Source: Phoenix dactylifera
Taxonomy: Eukaryota > Streptophyta > Magnoliopsida > Arecales > Arecaceae
DNA length: 64,000 bases
NCBI RefSeq assembly: GCF_009389715.1
Contig: NW_024067666.1
Location: 4,071,001 to 4,135,000 of the forward strand
Direction of reading: 5' to 3'
The notes beneath the pieces were generated by a model. That model worked only from the letters and a program-made list of their open reading frames with translations, searched no databases and was not told the DNA's origin. The translations under genes and the position numbers were made by a program. This document shows, in pieces, positions 38,840 to 52,414 of this stretch. Each line of letters opens with the position of its first letter. The stretch's first letter is position 1.

Positions 38840-41292
38840 GATTAAACCGGTTGCTTTCCAACAATAGGTACGTGTCAGGTATTGGGTGACCCAACAAGAT
38901 GTTTCCAGTGAAGAACGAGACAGGCGATCAGCTAAGGGGACCATCTCCAAAAAGATGGAATTGGGACGCATGGGGCTTGTTTCAACGTCTCGTGGAAGCA
39001 CACGGCCTTGGCCTGGTCTTCAAAAATGGAGAGAACAGTGCAATATATCCATTGGTCGAGGGGAAAGAAAACCAGATAAGAAAGAGAAAGGTCCTTCGAG
39101 CTTGTCGTATAAGGAAGGGTTGTTCCAACCTCAGCCTATTGAATGAGTAATGTTTTATTATTATATTAGATCAGCTACAGTTCAAAAACTATGCTCTATA
39201 TATTATGTAAGAAAAGATGGTTGATGACAGGATGTTCATCCACCACTTAAAACCATTTGCTTAGGCCTTTTGAAGCCTTATGAGACAAGAGCAGTGCTTC
39301 ACCACCTCCGAGTATTTAAAAAACTTCTTCAAATCTTTGTTTTATTCGCGAAGCGTGCACAACTCATCCACTCTGATATAATTATTATCTTTATTTTCCA
39401 AACATCACAATCCATGCCTTTATCATTTTGTTGTATAAGTTTTTTTGTTGAAAAGCTAATGTTTGAATATTTTATTTTTTTGAATGACTTAAATTTGGTT
39501 GTGTATTTATTTTTTTAAAAAAATTATGTAAAATATATATTATATTCTTAATAAAAACAAAGTTTTACTCCGTTTAATTTAAAAGTTTAAGTACATTTTT
39601 GAAAAAAAATTACTCTAATTCTCAGCTGGTGCAAATTAGACTTTTTAATATTTCGTATGAATTTTTTTCATAAAATATGAAAATCTTATTTTTTATTTCT
39701 GTTATCTTTTTTAAAAAAAAACTCCAATCAAACATAAAGTATTTCATCAATTTCTCCATTGGCCATATTTTCTTTTTTCTTCTTTCTGCAAACTTTCATA
39801 GAGCTAGGATATAGAATTTTAGATTTTGAAATTCTAAGTGCATCCTACTTTCCTCCTGTATTTTATTTTTAATTTTGATAAATAGAGTAGAGTTTCACAT
39901 TCCATCAAGACTTCGGATTGCTGGTTGGCATCCTTCTCTTTTTTAAAACAAATAAAAGCTGTCACCCCCAGGTTCGGTGCATGTATGGGTGAGAGGTTTC
40001 TTGTTGGAAAGGTAAAATTCTCACAGTGCTTCACCGAAACGCGAGTTCCTTTTTTAAATGATAAAGCTGGCACCGCCCCTCTCTCTGACCTTCATTTCCT
40101 AGAAATCACTCAATTGATTAAATAAAAGATAGTGAAGACAAATCCAAACTCTGCCATTTTGATACGTCGGTGACAATGAAACTGAGCATTAGATTCTGCT
40201 CCATGCTTCCATGGCCCCTGCTGGATTGCAAGTTGAGAGCAGCAGTTTGCATCAATCTAACAAGAGAAACTGAGCATGTTTTATACCAAACATTTCATGG
40301 CTATATGCATTAGCTTGTTATTGCTGATACTGATGCATGTTAGTGAAGTATCAAAGTTGAAGACAACCAAGTTAAAGGCAGTCCCTTGATTAGATGCTAT
40401 CATCATTATCATTTTTAAGCGCAAGTTAGTAAGATTTTCTCTGTTAACAAGTAATTCAACGCATATTTTGCAGTGAAAGATTAGGACAAAAGTAAATTTG
40501 ATGAATCTAGCATGGATAAATTTGAGCCAGCAGACTTCTAAAAGCCTTCCTTTCTTTTTTTTTCTACAAGATCCTACTTCTAGATGAGTGTAAGTCTGGT
40601 CAGGCCGCTTTCTTTTCTCCTTTATAGAATGATAAAAATGAATCTATAGCAAAAATTGAGAAGGAAATTGCTTGGGCACCTCCAAGGGCATAGAAAGAAC
40701 TTGTGAGACCATTAAAATGCTGGGTTCGCAACTTAGCATGCAGCTGTACATACTTAATCATCGCATAGCATCAACTCTACTGAGGCTACCATTTCTCTAG
40801 TGCAACATGGCGGAAGGAACCTTTTTCATGTGCACAAAAATGGACAGCCCCCGGCTGTATATCAGCAGACTGCTCATTTAACCTTGCAGGTGTAGTTTAC
40901 TCGTGCTGAAAATATGGCATATTTTTGTACTAAATTATCTAGCCAATTCTCTCTCTCCAAATAAAAGTTGCAATAGAAAACTAGCTTAAGTTAATCTTGT
41001 TAGAATGTGATGATATCTTGCACTAGCAATAACTTTCCTATGGACAAAAAGGTTGAAGAAGAAAACCTTGGTTAGGGAATATCTCATTCAAGAGCTTCTT
41101 GCACTGAGCATCAGGACCAACCTTATCTGAATCTGTAAAATATTAATATTGGAGCAAAAATTTGTCGATAGTTTGGAACATCCCAATGGAAACATTCATA
41201 TCCTTCACTGAAATTTGATGCTCCCTCGCATCATGTTTCCACAACACTCTAGACCAAGAGCAGGCATGTTACCGTTCCTCAGAAGTAATTAT
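38840..41292. other. Gene desert downstream of TSA
   Basis: AT-rich, with no recognised gene. A frame at 38886-39150 has no recognisable family features. The right end is presumably the TSA 3' UTR. Confidence 0.45.
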
Positions 41293-44200
41293 TTATGAAA
41301 GGAGTGCAGCCTTCAAGGACTTTGCGAAGGCTTCTAGTTCCTTCAATCCTTCTTCAGGGGATTCTGCCTCCCCAAGAAGCTTCACCATTGCACTACCAAC
41401 AATTATGCCATCTGCTCCCCATCCGGCTACCTATAGTACATATGAACTTGTAAACCATGGAGTAATCAAGAGTTCCTAAAAATCAGAAAAGCAAAGAACT
41501 GGATATGAATTAAGTTTCTTCCCTCATATAACTGACCTGCTTCACATGTTCTGGTTTCGATATGCCAAAGCCAACTGCAATAGGTTTCGTTGTCGCCTGT
41601 AAATAGTCACAAAACATTGGTCCATTGGAATGCGCTAAATCACGAAGAACATCAGATAATACCGATATTATCAGGACCTCACTACATGGCATAACTGTAT
41701 CATCAAGCTATCCGAAGGCAGAAGAACACGAACTTACACTTTGCTTAAACTTTCAGTGAGCAGTCTGATCATTATTGACTTCTATGATTTAGTTGGATTT
41801 AAAAGCAGACAAAGTAGTTGGATTTAAATTTAATGAAATGAAGTTCAAACTGTCCCTAAAACTTGGATCAAGACTATTATGCATTTCACTCTGGTTACTG
41901 CAGTGATTTGAAACTCCATGGCAACAATCCTGGATTCTTACTCGATGCAATAACCATCAACCAGCAGATCAGTAGAAATGAAAAACATTTGCAGGTATCC
42001 CATGGATGATCAACATTCAGGATATAACACCAGAACATACAGAGATCCAAGATCTTCTGTTGTATTGTTGCCTACTTGATCCTAGTTAACTTGTCTTTTT
42101 TGAGCAAAAACCTGGTTAACGTGTCAATAAGACAATTTTGGTATAACTTGGGAGGCTGTTTGCTATGCCCCACATAGGTGAGAACCGAGAAATAGCTCAG
42201 GGAAGAGACCTAGTGTTTTGTAGGCTAGCTTAGATGAGGCTGCTGATTTTTCAATGACGAGATTTTCAGAAGGAATTCATCTAAAAAATTGATTTCTACT
42301 AGCCAAAATTCTCATGATTGCAAAACTGGTGGCGGGCCTTGATCCCATGCTCTTCTCCCTCTATGCACATACTCTATTCGGGCCTTCTCACCCACGTGGA
42401 GTATGATACACAAACATGGGAGCCAGGCATGCAAGTAGGTCTTAAAAATTAGCATATAAGATGCATCATCCTGAAGTATAAGATGAACATGTATATAACT
42501 TTTTGAGACCATAAACTGTGAGAACAGCCACAATATAACAAAAATAGCACATAGGCACAACCTCAAGGGGCATTGACACACTAAAACAATAAAACCTTTA
42601 AACAAATCTTTAACAAAAAAAAAGAAGACTTACTAGGACAGAGTTGGATCCCATTCTTATATTTCAATACTGTAAAACAACTTATGAAGCAAGTACCATG
42701 CATTACAAAAGAGTGGCTAATGCATAATAAGAAAATGAGTGATTGAATAGGTCATAAGAATTCTATACACAGAGTTCACTGTTTTAAAACAAAACTAATT
42801 TGGCCTAGGGTAATAGGGCAATTAACCTTCCACTAGAATATGATAAAACAAACATACTGAACTTTCCTCTTCAATCAGAGACCTGTCATCAACTGTTCAA
42901 CTCCACTATATCTTATCACAGAGTCCTCAGTTAACAGACAGGATAGTTGCTGGCTGACCAGACAACCATAAATCATTCATGTGGCTTTACCAGAAGAATC
43001 CATGAAATAACTGTTGGTACACATGTCAAGTAAAATTTGCAAACAACAAAATCGTGATCCTTCCCAACCTAAAAAATATGTACTCATGTTAGTACTAACA
43101 TTTGCTAATAATACTGAGTTACACGCTCAGAGTACTCGACATCACACACTATATTTAATAATGTCAATGTTAAATTTGACCACTTCAGTGACAGATGGTT
43201 TGCTTTGCAATAATGAAGGAAATGGAAAGGAGGGTGACAAACCTCTTTAAGTTCCTGTAGGAGATGTTGAACACGTGAACTAACTGATGAACGGGCACCT
43301 GTAACTCCAACAGAGCTCACCTATACAAAAAATATATAACAAATCCAACAAATAAAAAAGTTAAAATTAATGTAGTAGTTATTTGAATCAAAGCTTTCAA
43401 TACCGATTTCAGTACTGTATCAATGCCCAACTGGTATATTGCCGGTACATCCGGTTCTTGGTACCAACACTCAATACGGGGGCATACCAAGTTTCAGTTC
43501 GTTACTGGTGAGTCAGTACACTGACACAAACCAGTACTGAAAACCATGATTTGAAATATCAAAAAAGAAGTGGAGATTTAAACTAAGATAACTAATGAGC
43601 AGTGGTAGCATCGCACCAGCGTAGAACAAATAAATTTTAAGTAATTAATGTTTCCATGGAGGAAGTCTCATGGGTGGCAAGTTAAAGACTGAAAGCTTCA
43701 GCAGTGCGCAAATGACTAAGCAATAATTACACAAAAAATTGAGAATGATCATGATCCAATCAGGCAAAATTAAATAGGTCATGGTGCTTATATAATTTCA
43801 AATAATTTACATGAGGAAGATGGAAGGTTTTATGTCATCACCTCAATAGGGAAGAGGAAAGTTTCTTAAGGCTGAAAAGATCTTGTAACAGGAATTGCCT
43901 CAGCATTATTATGACTGTTAGATTTGAAATATAAGGACTTGAGTGGTCCATATATTTCACAATTGCACTGGACTACTAATGATCTACACAGGATCCTACA
44001 GCATCAGAATAGTGGTTCTATATGTCAGAAAAAACCGCCACCAAATGTAATGCACGTTCATCATGGAATCAGCAGGACATACAGCCAGTAGGTAGCCATT
44101 ATGGGAGGGGCGGCATGCCCCCCAAATCAGTCAGGCCGAGCCCTTACTGCCCCTTAGTAAGGCATTTATCACAAATTAGCAAGTTCAAACAAAACCAGTG

Positions 44201-47200
44201 ATCCACTAAAACCTACGTTAATGATATGTTAGTAGTAATCTATTATATGTTAGGAGAGCGATGCAAAAGCAGAATTTGCGAGTGTTGGCTTCTAAGTCTT
44301 GATACAGTTCCTCTTGGAAAGGAGCGAAGCAATCCTAGTTTGACTTAAATCAAATGCAAAGTAAGCTACCATGTCAGTAGACCTGAGCCCAATAAACAAC
44401 ATGAAATTGATCTTGTCAAGAGAGGAACCAGTCTACTGATCCAGATAGAAACTTCATACAAGTTGTAACAGTTTCTCTTATATGGATTTGAGAGGACTTC
44501 ACATGGAAAGCACTATAGCAGATATCTAGTGATGCACTAAAACATAAGTTGAACAATCCAAAACTGCAATAAAATAAGCTAATGTTAAAATAAATTACAA
44601 TTAATGGGTTTCCTTGCAGCAAAATTAGGCCAAAGAAAAGAGGAAAAAAACAACAGAAAATCTATTAATGATGCAGCAACAATTAACCTGAAATATCAGA
44701 AAATAAATAACCTCTTCAAGGTAGAAGAAATTGCATTTGCCTTTTCTAGATTTTCCTGTTTGGTGCTTGTGCTTGGTGAATGGTGGTTTGGTGGTGTACG
44801 ATTTTATGTAATTTAACACAAAAATGTCCATTAAACAGGGCAACATAATGATTTCAACCAGTTTCACAGAACAACTTACAAGATATATGAAACCTTCTGA
44901 AGCTTCTACGATGGCTTTCATTCTTTCTGTTGGAGTTGTGGGTGTTGTAAGCAGAACCTGCAGTGCAGTGAAAGAAAATCAAAAGAGAGAACAATTTGAA
45001 CAAAGGAAGCAGCATTAATTCTTTAAACAAGACGAGCTTTCAATTTACCAATATAATGAATCATCAATTTACACAATAGCATGGACTTTTGGATCCAAAA
45101 GAACTTATACAAAGTTAATGATGCTTAGTCCTTGCACACATAACTATACTCAAATGAACAAGAGAATATATAATTACCAAAGCATGCGATGAAGTCATGC
45201 ACTATAGTCAACAGTTGGCAAAGTTAATAAAAGATTTTGAACCTTAACACATATTCTAGTTAGTAAGGTCGCTGTGAAAATCTTGTACTTGAAACAATAT
45301 TTTATGTTGACTGGATATAATAATAGCAGCATGAAAATGAAAGAGGGAACGGGTGAAAATTCAAATGCAAGAACAGGGAACTAAAGGCCTGAAAGTATGT
45401 TGGAACTGTTAGAACAAGATGTTAGTAAAGTCGGACATATCATATTAAAAGATACTTTAGTAGTAAAATATCATTACCAATCAAATTCAGTCCAACAATA
45501 TGAAGGGCTATAATACTAGTTTTACTTAAAAGTGGCTTAAATAAATATACAAAATAAATTGTTTATGCAATGAACTTCAGAAAGCAGAGAAATAGAAGCA
45601 AGAGCTCATATGAAATAGTAGAGGGGATGCTTGCAACTCAGGTATGGGAGAGCAAAGATAAAGTTATTAAAATTCATCTTTCGATTTAGTAATGCACATC
45701 ATGCAGTGTGATGCTGACAAGCTTTGCTATCACTAGTTTGTATTTCCCAGAACCCTATACTTGTTTATTTTGCAATATCACAGTATGTGGCATGATAGAG
45801 TAAAGAACCAGTTGAATATCAAGGATCATTGATATACCTAGTAACATTATTGAATCCCATAATTATTCACATAAATGAGTCATATTGATAACCTTCTAAA
45901 GTTTCAAACTAAATCCTCATGGTCTGAGATGTGCTTTAATCCCGAGGAATTAAAAATCAACCTAAATTCCCTGCAATTCAATGCACAGAAGTGGTATTAT
46001 ACCTCCAAATATTGATAAAAATATCAGGATATTGTTCATTGTTCTTCCTAACAGAACATTCTCTGTTACACCCATAATTTGTATGAACCCCTATACCTAA
46101 ATGGTACAGTTAGCATAAGAATTGCCTCGCGTAATTAAGATTCTGGTCGGCTATCCACATCCTGTAAGACAATATGCTAATTTCTGCATATTTCGCAAGC
46201 ATCCCAAATTGATGGAAGTATAAAATTAAACAGAGTGAAAACCCAAGAACTACCTTAGTACAATATGGTCAAAAAAATAAATTAAAAAAAATAACAGTAT
46301 GCACTTGGAAACTAACATTATACTATTTTGATTCCTCCTTTCGAGCTGTTGGTCAATATGTTCTCCAAATTTCTCTCTAGTATCTATGTACCGCTCTTTT
46401 CTCACTGGGAATACCCAATTTTAATGCACATATCCAAAATGCATAGATATAAAGGAGATATTTGAGACCATATGAACTTATGTATAGAATGAACGGCTTA
46501 AAATGGCAATAAAAATAAAGAAATGGGAGGGACAGGGGCCAAAAAATTAAGTGTGAATGAATTGTTATTGAAACATAGCAGTTAAAATTCAGATCAACTA
46601 GAGAACAGCCTATTTTTATGCTGCTGTGGTACTGTGGCAAATGGAACTTGATTGCATGACAGTTTTCCTCCCAAATTCTGCACTCTTGGAAAAGGTGATT
46701 TATAAGTTTTAACCCGTATAGCAAAGTTTTAGTGCATCGTACTAAAAAATCAGAAGCCAACCTACAAAATAGAAGTGAAACAAGAAGAGAGAAGAAGAAA
46801 ACTGAGAATATACCTAAATATCCAAACACCATCAAATGGTATAATAATCATTGCAAAGTTCTGTATTCTGGAGCTATTGTATACAGCAATCACTGCTGCC
46901 TTCGAAGCTCATCATGACGAATATAAATAATTTCCTCAGCAGAAGATCATAACTGAATAATAGCACATCCATCTCATGTAAATGAGATCAGCATGACTTA
47001 CAGCAATATTATGATAACTTCAACTTCATTGCTTGGTAAAACTTCAATTTATTATGGAGGATGTATCTAGTTAGCTTGACTCTAATTATTAAAGTTCTAA
47101 AGTAAAATAAAATTGCATATGCAGACAAAATTCAAACATACAGAAGTCAGTTAAAAGATATGATAAAGAAAGGGGCCTACCATCTCAATATTATATTTAA

Positions 47201-50200
47201 CAGCTTCACTCCTTAAAGTTTTAGTCTCCTCTAAAGGAACATCTGGCACCACAAGTCCTGCAAAATGATACCTGTTACTACTGAATCATCAAAAAAGGCT
47301 GATAGCAGAAGGTAGTAATCCACCAATTTTTTGTCAATAACATCAACAAAAAATTGCAAACACAACGCAAAAAAATCACAAAACAAATAAATAATCAAGA
47401 ACTGGACTTTGCTAAATGAAGGCATGCATTAAATTTTATAATGTTAAGAGAAAGTAACAGCAAGATAAAAAGAAAAATTTTGGTACCTTTTAGGGAAAAG
47501 AACATGGAGATCATTATGTGGAATTGTCAGGTACATCAGCATAGAAGATTAGCACAGTATCCCTAAATGGTTTGTAAAATAATTGGGCCATTTAGGCACT
47601 ATACCCTTTAATTCAAATAGGATTTTGACCAGTGGCTGACAATCCCTCAATGATATATAAAAACATCTAGCTCATCTAGGGACAGGCCCAAGTCCATATG
47701 ACACTACAAGGCTGCAAATGAATCAAGATGTTCAAGAACCACTAGGGTTAAAATTCAACAACAGGCTCAAATGAGCTTGATTGATTCATCATAGCCAGGA
47801 AACTTCTATCTAGGGTGGCATACCTGCTTCAAAAACTCCCCAAAAATTCCAATCATCACCCGCTTCTAAACACTTCCTTGCTTACAGGGATTTTAAAATA
47901 TCCACTTCCTATACTTGCTCTAAATTTTGGCAACCAAAATTCGATTACAAAACAAGCCAAGCTCAAGCATTAATTTGAGGATCAACTCATAAATTAACAA
48001 AGCCTGGACAAACTCTGGCTTGACAAGAAAAAAAGAAAAGGAAGAAACTCAGCTGCTCGAGCTTGGCTCAATAAATAGGCTTGTTTTTGGTCATGAGGAA
48101 TTTAAAGATTAACCCATATGACATTTGCAATTAAGATCTACATATATCTTAGCCATACCGGCAATACATGCTACCTTTGGGTTAACAAGGGATTACATTC
48201 ATGCTTTTCCTTATATGCAACTCTTTTTTGTCACGCTAAGTTTTAGTGGTGCAGTCAGGTTCTTTTATTATGTTGGAAGCCAGTAACTTAAATATGAGAA
48301 GCTCTCAAGTTGAAATTTTTAGTTACAGCCTACTATATTAATTAAATGCACTTTGAACCCCTCATATCATGTCTGCATGTTTTAACCCATCTAGGAGGGT
48401 GCATACTGTGAATTTTGACTCCACAATAATAAATTTCCCGTTACGAGATTTTCCAATAAAATGATAGCAAAGCATTGCCAGTATTATATCCATCCTGCTT
48501 TTTTTTTAAAATTTCCCGCTCTCTTCAATTTTTTCACTCAGATTCTTATCTTATTTCCCAAGTTCCTTCAAAATTTCATAATTACAAAACATTTCAGCCC
48601 AATTTTGTGAACATTAACATACCTGGTCGAGATATGGCACCTTAATTGACCAATTGTTTGATAAAAAAATATTTCCAGGCTTCATGACGCCATACATGGC
48701 TACAACTTTTCCTCTTTCTCCACGATAAAGAGAAAAGGATAAACAGCAAAACCATAAGTTTTCATGATTCCAGAGCTCAACATATCAAGCCTTGACCTAA
48801 AACTAACATATAGTTTATTAAAGTTATATAGGTTTGAAGACAATAGTCTAAAGATAGTCAAAAGAAGCAAAAAGAGGGAGGCTGAAGACGTGTTTGGTGT
48901 TGCTTAAAAAAAGTCTTTTGCAGCCCTTAAAGCAAAAAAAAAGTTTCAAGAAAATGCTAGGTAAAAGTATACGAGAAGTGCTTCTACAGGAAGAAAAAGT
49001 CAAAAAAAAGTGCTTTTAGGAGAAGCTAGAAAATCTAGCTCCTGGTTTCTTCTTTTGTGGGAGCCTTTTAAAAAGCAAAAGCAACACCAATCATGCCCCC
49101 ACTAAGTTTACTTTCATGTGAACGGCATAATAACTTTGTTAAATGACCTGAAATGGATGTTTTAATAGCATAAAAGTTTCAGTCTTACAGTCCTGATTAA
49201 CTTAAGAAAAGAGGATCTAGATTCAAAATAACAATTCGTTGCATAACATGTATAACCAATTATCATATTTCCTGTCATATTTTTATATCATTAACTTGAC
49301 CAGGAGCATATAACAAACCAATGATCTGAACAACATAAACCAGTACATAGTTGAAAGGAAAAGTCTTAATGCATCTACAATGAACACAAGAATACTAACT
49401 TAACAGAGTTGCTCAGGTTAAAATTGACATTGCAAAACATTAGTAAGTGCATTCAGTCAAATGATATGTCAATTTACCATGTACACCAGCATTTTTTATC
49501 GTAGACATGAACTTCTCAACTCCACGCTTTAGTATTGGATTGTAATATGTAAACAGAGCTATTGGACAAGACAGTTGAGGTGCTACCTGCTTAAACAGTA
49601 TCAATAGCATAACATGAGAACCTATCATAGAATTGTTAATGAGTTCCACTAATTCAAAAAGTTAAGCTGCAAATGTATTGAAAGCAATTTCCCGCGATAA
49701 CCGACACCATAGAAAAAAAATGAAAATGGGTAAAAGATGTTATTTAGCATCAGTAACAAACATCAACACCTCCCTTAACTTTGAAACAAAGAACAGGTAG
49801 ATAATTTGCATGCACCTGATTCAAGTCAAATTAGAGACTTTAATTAGTCAGAGTGTCAGACTCAGTTTCTCTTTTCTAGCTTTTTTCCTTTCTTCATTTT
49901 CCTTCTTTTCCTTTTTTTCCTCCATTACATATGCTAACAGAGTTCAGAGTCAACAAGGAGAATTTGACAGCATTCTAGGTGATGAATTAAGATTCTTCTA
50001 AACATAAGAGAGTCAAAACAAGCGTCAAAGGCTAAAGTTATCATGGCTTACTGATGAAGTTCTAGTGCATGCACAGATTCTGTTCAGGTACATATGTGCA
50101 TGTGTGTGCATATAATGCGAGAGAGAGAGAGAGAGAGGAATTAACGAAAGAATAGTGCTTAGGATAGTCATACCTCCCTTAACATGGATATAACTGCATC

Positions 50201-51681
50201 AAAGTTGGTTCCTTTTGCTAGGGCACGCGTAGCAGCAGCCTAAAATTACATATACATATGCATAACCAAAACACATTCAACTGTAAGATTGAATATGAAG
50301 GAGAAAACGTTTGACAGGAAAACCTGGATAACAGGTCCATCTGCTAAAGGATCAGAGTAGGGTATGCCCAATTCTATCAAGTCTGAACCACAAGAATCAA
50401 GAACTTTCAATGCTTTCGAGGTTGTTGACAAATCAGGATCACCAGCAGTTAAGAAAGGTATAAATGCAACCTAAGGAATTGGAGACAGACAGCGGTTAGA
50501 AGCCAAGTAAAAAAATACAAGCAGATTCCCTATCAAATTAAGGTTGTATTGCAACAAGCCTACAGCAAGCCTACTGAAAAAAATGAAGTTACAAGGAAAA
50601 CAGCAGATATTTGCTTGTTCAACTAATGAATGCAATCTCTGGTTGCAAATTTGGCATTAATAATCATATTAGTGACTGAAACGCATAGGACAAGTATATT
50701 TCAGATCAATCTACTTCCAAGATATTTAGAACCAAGAGATATATTGGTGTTACGCATGATTTGCCAACACAAGTTGTGCTCGCAAGTATATTGTTTGGTA
50801 GGTTTTTATTATGACAAGTCTGGCCTTATAGTAGATGCATAGATAGAGCAATTAGATAGATGTGCATGTTTGTGTGCACGTGCAAATCAAGCATGTCCAA
50901 GATTTGTTTTTTTACTACGACAGATCCCAAGAAATAGATAAAAGAAGCAGAAAGCAGATGACATATGAAATCTACAAACAAAGGGGCACAATGCGTGTCA
51001 GACCTCACCAAGATTTGACTTTTACTCCATCCAAACAGCAAATGAACGAAATCAAAACTCCCCTAGCTAATATTCCACGGACAGAAAACATATAAATCAT
51101 CAGGGAAAGGGAATACAACAGCAAAGGAAGAAAAAGAAGAAAAGAAAACACCTGTTCGGCTAAAAGGAGCGCAAATTTTAGAATTAGAAGAACAGATGCA
51201 GAAAGAACACAAAAAACGCAAGGAAAGAAAACCCATTAAACAAAAATCAGGAGACAGCGTTCATATGACAATACAAAATCGACAAAATTAGGCACATCAA
51301 ATGCCAGTCAAACTTTTACTCTCCAAGATTTGATTTTTAATCCGTCAAACAGCAAAAGAACTAGATTCTGTCGAACCTGGAACGAAATCCAGTGACAAAA
51401 CCACGAAAATAATCAAGAAAACGCAATCCACAGGCAAAAGAAGAAGAAAATGGTACGAACACAAAAGCATTCATAGGGGAAACACCGCCGCATACTTTTC
51501 CTTGTTCCCTCAACCGGGAGAAGGTCTCGGAGATCCCAACCGTCGGGGCGACGCTAAGAGAAGCCATGGTGGAGAGGGATTTGGGGGCAGAGACAGTCTG
51601 GAAGGAGGGCCGAGGAAAAGAGACGCGGGGAGATTTGCTCGAGGGGAGAAAAGAGAAGGAGACTTTGAAAGCGGTGGCCAT
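41293..51681 (-). CDS. TSA1: Tryptophan synthase alpha subunit, chloroplast-targeted
   Basis: Nine exons, all GT-AG: 51496-51681, 50324-50470, 50174-50239, 49478-49586, 47181-47257, 44880-44957, 43243-43320, 41537-41596, 41293-41430. They join in frame to 312 residues. The first 40 or so are Ser/Pro/Lys-rich with few acids, as in a chloroplast transit peptide. The alpha-subunit TIM barrel follows: [11 protein letters not shown] at 65-75, [16 protein letters not shown] at 93-108 with the two catalytic acids E95 and D106 (E. coli E49 and D60), [26 protein letters not shown] and [10 protein letters not shown], and [12 protein letters not shown] near the end. Known reaction: indole-3-glycerol phosphate to indole plus glyceraldehyde 3-phosphate, in the stroma with the beta subunit. 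Grass paralogues (BX1, IGL) act without beta; sequence alone does not exclude such a role. The ATG at 51681 is the only upstream start that yields the transit peptide. Confidence 0.96.
43388..43548. mobile_element. GGTAC-rich repeat element, copy 2 (TSA intron)
   Basis: A 161-bp block with CGGTAC and AGTACTG motifs, ends similar to copy 1 (TCAAAGCTTTCAATACC on the left, CTGAAAACCATG on the right) and the direct repeat ATTTGAA at 43381-43387 and 43549-43555. Confidence 0.65.
48887..49097. mobile_element. Short MITE-like inverted-repeat element (TSA intron)
   Basis: Left end GACGTGTTTGGTGTTGCTT and right end AAGCAACACCAATCATGCC are near-perfect inverted repeats about 210 bp apart, with A/T-rich sequence between. 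I found no clear target duplication. Confidence 0.6.
50116..50136. repeat. (GA)n microsatellite
   Basis: About ten tandem GA units in a TSA intron. Confidence 0.9.
50993..51370. repeat. Imperfect direct repeat pair in TSA intron 1
   Basis: CCAAGATTTGACTTTTACTC near 51008 and CCAAGATTTGATTTTTAATC near 51326 start two related stretches of about 40 bases, each followed by a CAAACAGCAAA motif. Confidence 0.65.
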
Positions 51682-52414
51682 CACCCTTCGGATGTCGGGA
51701 CGAGACCTCGGTCTGGGCTTTGCGAAGGTTTTATTTTGTCATTGCGACACACGCCCGGCAAGTGCCGTTTCTGGATTCGTAAGGGCTTGGATTCATCATT
51801 TTGACCCTGTTGAGATTCGTCTGAGACATATGGGATTTGGGCATTCTTGATTTGGGTCAAATGAGATTTTACCATGGAAATGTTGGATGGGCAAGGGTTC
51901 CAAGGATTGTCCCCACCCATGGACATATAACATCTTTGGTGCGAATGAAGAAGTCAACTTAGTGCAAATCCACATTTGAATCGTCGTTTCAAGATTTATG
52001 AAGACAGATGAATGAAAACATTCAAAGTGCTCTAAGATTTGCACAAGTGTCATTCAATAGTCAACGTTTGTTAGGATCCGTGCAGGGGTGTGTTTAGTCC
52101 CACATCGATTATTCGCTGGATAGATCTTGGATACTTATACAAGATCAAGGAACCAAAATAATACTTTTCGGCTAGCCATTTTTGGATAAGGTATTGGGTT
52201 GTTACAAATGATATCAGAGCGGATCCGGCTCATAATCTATGTGAATTAGAGGATACCGCAACACATCCATTGGGACTGACCACGAACCGATCGTGATGTT
52301 TGTGATTAGATTTGAATGAATTTGAACACTTAGTCTGATGAGGACGTCGGGGCTTGAACGGGAGAGTATGTGAGGATCGTGCGAGTTTGTGTTTAGTCTC
52401 ACATCGGTTATTCG

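Noticed and set aside
38886-39150. Overlapping frames with charged residues
   Set aside because: Two frames compete, neither matches a family I know, and the region is otherwise gene-poor.
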